Source of the DNA: Gammaproteobacteria bacterium
GTDB taxonomy: Bacteria > Pseudomonadota > Gammaproteobacteria > SZUA-140
DNA length: 64,000 nt
Assembly (NCBI GenBank): GCA_021648525.1
Contig: JAKISP010000006.1
Coordinates: 19,476-83,475, forward strand
Direction: 5' to 3'
Below the pieces are notes generated by a model that saw nothing but the letters and a program-made list of their open reading frames with translations, searched no databases and had not been told where the DNA came from. Shown in pieces: positions 63,776 through 64,000 of this stretch (positions within the stretch are counted from its first letter, which is position 1; each line of letters begins with the position of its first letter). Made by a program: the position numbers and the translations under genes.

Positions 63776-63900
63776 TCCATTTTGAACACGATCCCGCTTC
63801 CCATCCCTCTATTAGCGGTTTCACCGGTATAGTTGTCCTGAAAAAGTAACACATCTGCATCCAGGTTATTAGTTAGTGCCCATCCAGAAATAGACCCTTT
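63751..63900 (-). pseudogene. Gene remnant overlapping the NHL start, frame disrupted
   Basis: A minus-strand frame from 63900 to the stop at 63751-63753 reads sensibly (GSISGWALTNNLDADVLLF, then DNYTGETANRGMGSGIVFKM) but has no start codon and is closed upstream by TGA (63901-63903). Sequence to its right in another frame (HAGISNIANVFMGGF) also looks protein-like. I interpret this as the 3' end of a frameshifted gene whose 5' part lies beyond the window. Family not recognised. Confidence 0.35.
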
Positions 63901-64000
63901 TCAAAAAACCACCCATAAACACATTCGCGATATTACTAATACCTGCATGTATTTCGTATTTTCAATACCTATCTTTGAAAACGGGTTGAATTCTGATAAA

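Overview
The window reads as one continuous stretch of a gammaproteobacterial chromosome. Gene order supports this: an EEP-family protein, dsbA, engB, polA and DUF2782; argS next to a SPOR protein and priA; and glnK-amtB next to ubiK and comM. All three groupings recur in Pseudomonas and relatives, where they lie in the origin-proximal part of the chromosome. A complete type II secretion operon, DnaA-box clusters, a CbbY-type phosphatase, a pyrophosphate-type phosphofructokinase and several multihaem c-type proteins fit a marine or sulfur-cycle, possibly autotrophic gammaproteobacterium. The genus cannot be fixed from the sequence alone. There is no prophage, CRISPR array, rRNA or recognisable tRNA.

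Layout. 1-6.2 kb: housekeeping genes (EEP fragment, dsbA, cNMP-binding protein, engB, polA, DUF2782), plus a short palindromic mobile-type element and a LOG-family gene remnant. 6.2-6.7 kb: a DnaA-box cluster. 6.7-18.1 kb: gspC to gspN in one run, followed 8 bases later by TRAP transporter genes dctQM (no dctP). 20-25.6 kb: small membrane and envelope genes, then a LysR gene divergent from a DoxX / glutathionyl-hydroquinone reductase / CDGSH / pirin cluster that looks like a quinone or electrophile detoxification unit. 25.6-27.9 kb: a truncated ppnP and a haem module (diheme cytochrome DHC, SHP-like cytochrome, and cytochrome b561 fused to a second DHC domain). 28-41 kb: signalling and accessory genes (PilZ, soluble triple-PAS chemoreceptor, unknown secreted protein, large ATPase-BTAD regulator, small ECF sigma operon, S51 peptidase, DUF455, DUF1820, membrane zincin). 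41-50 kb: cbbY, argS, priA, a second DnaA-box cluster, hemJ and fetAB. 50-64 kb: CDGSH, NtrC/sigma-54 controlled glnK-amtB, ubiK, comM, response regulator, PPi-PFK, adenylate kinase with a lysine-rich tail, hemB, DUF47-pit, aroE and an NHL-repeat protein with gene debris at the right edge.

Most unusual: (1) a zinc-LID adenylate kinase carrying a C-terminal histone-H1-like tail of about 165 residues, as if a metabolic enzyme were joined to a nucleic-acid-binding module; (2) two DnaA-box clusters 41 kb apart that share sequence and identical box spacing; (3) two short palindromic elements with related terminal repeats, one of which abuts the fetA start codon and appears to supply its ribosome-binding site; (4) a long hairpin touching the DUF1820 start codon; (5) a cytochrome b561-DHC fusion beside a stand-alone DHC and an SHP. 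Coordinates come from reading the sequence; family calls rest on motif recognition without database searches.
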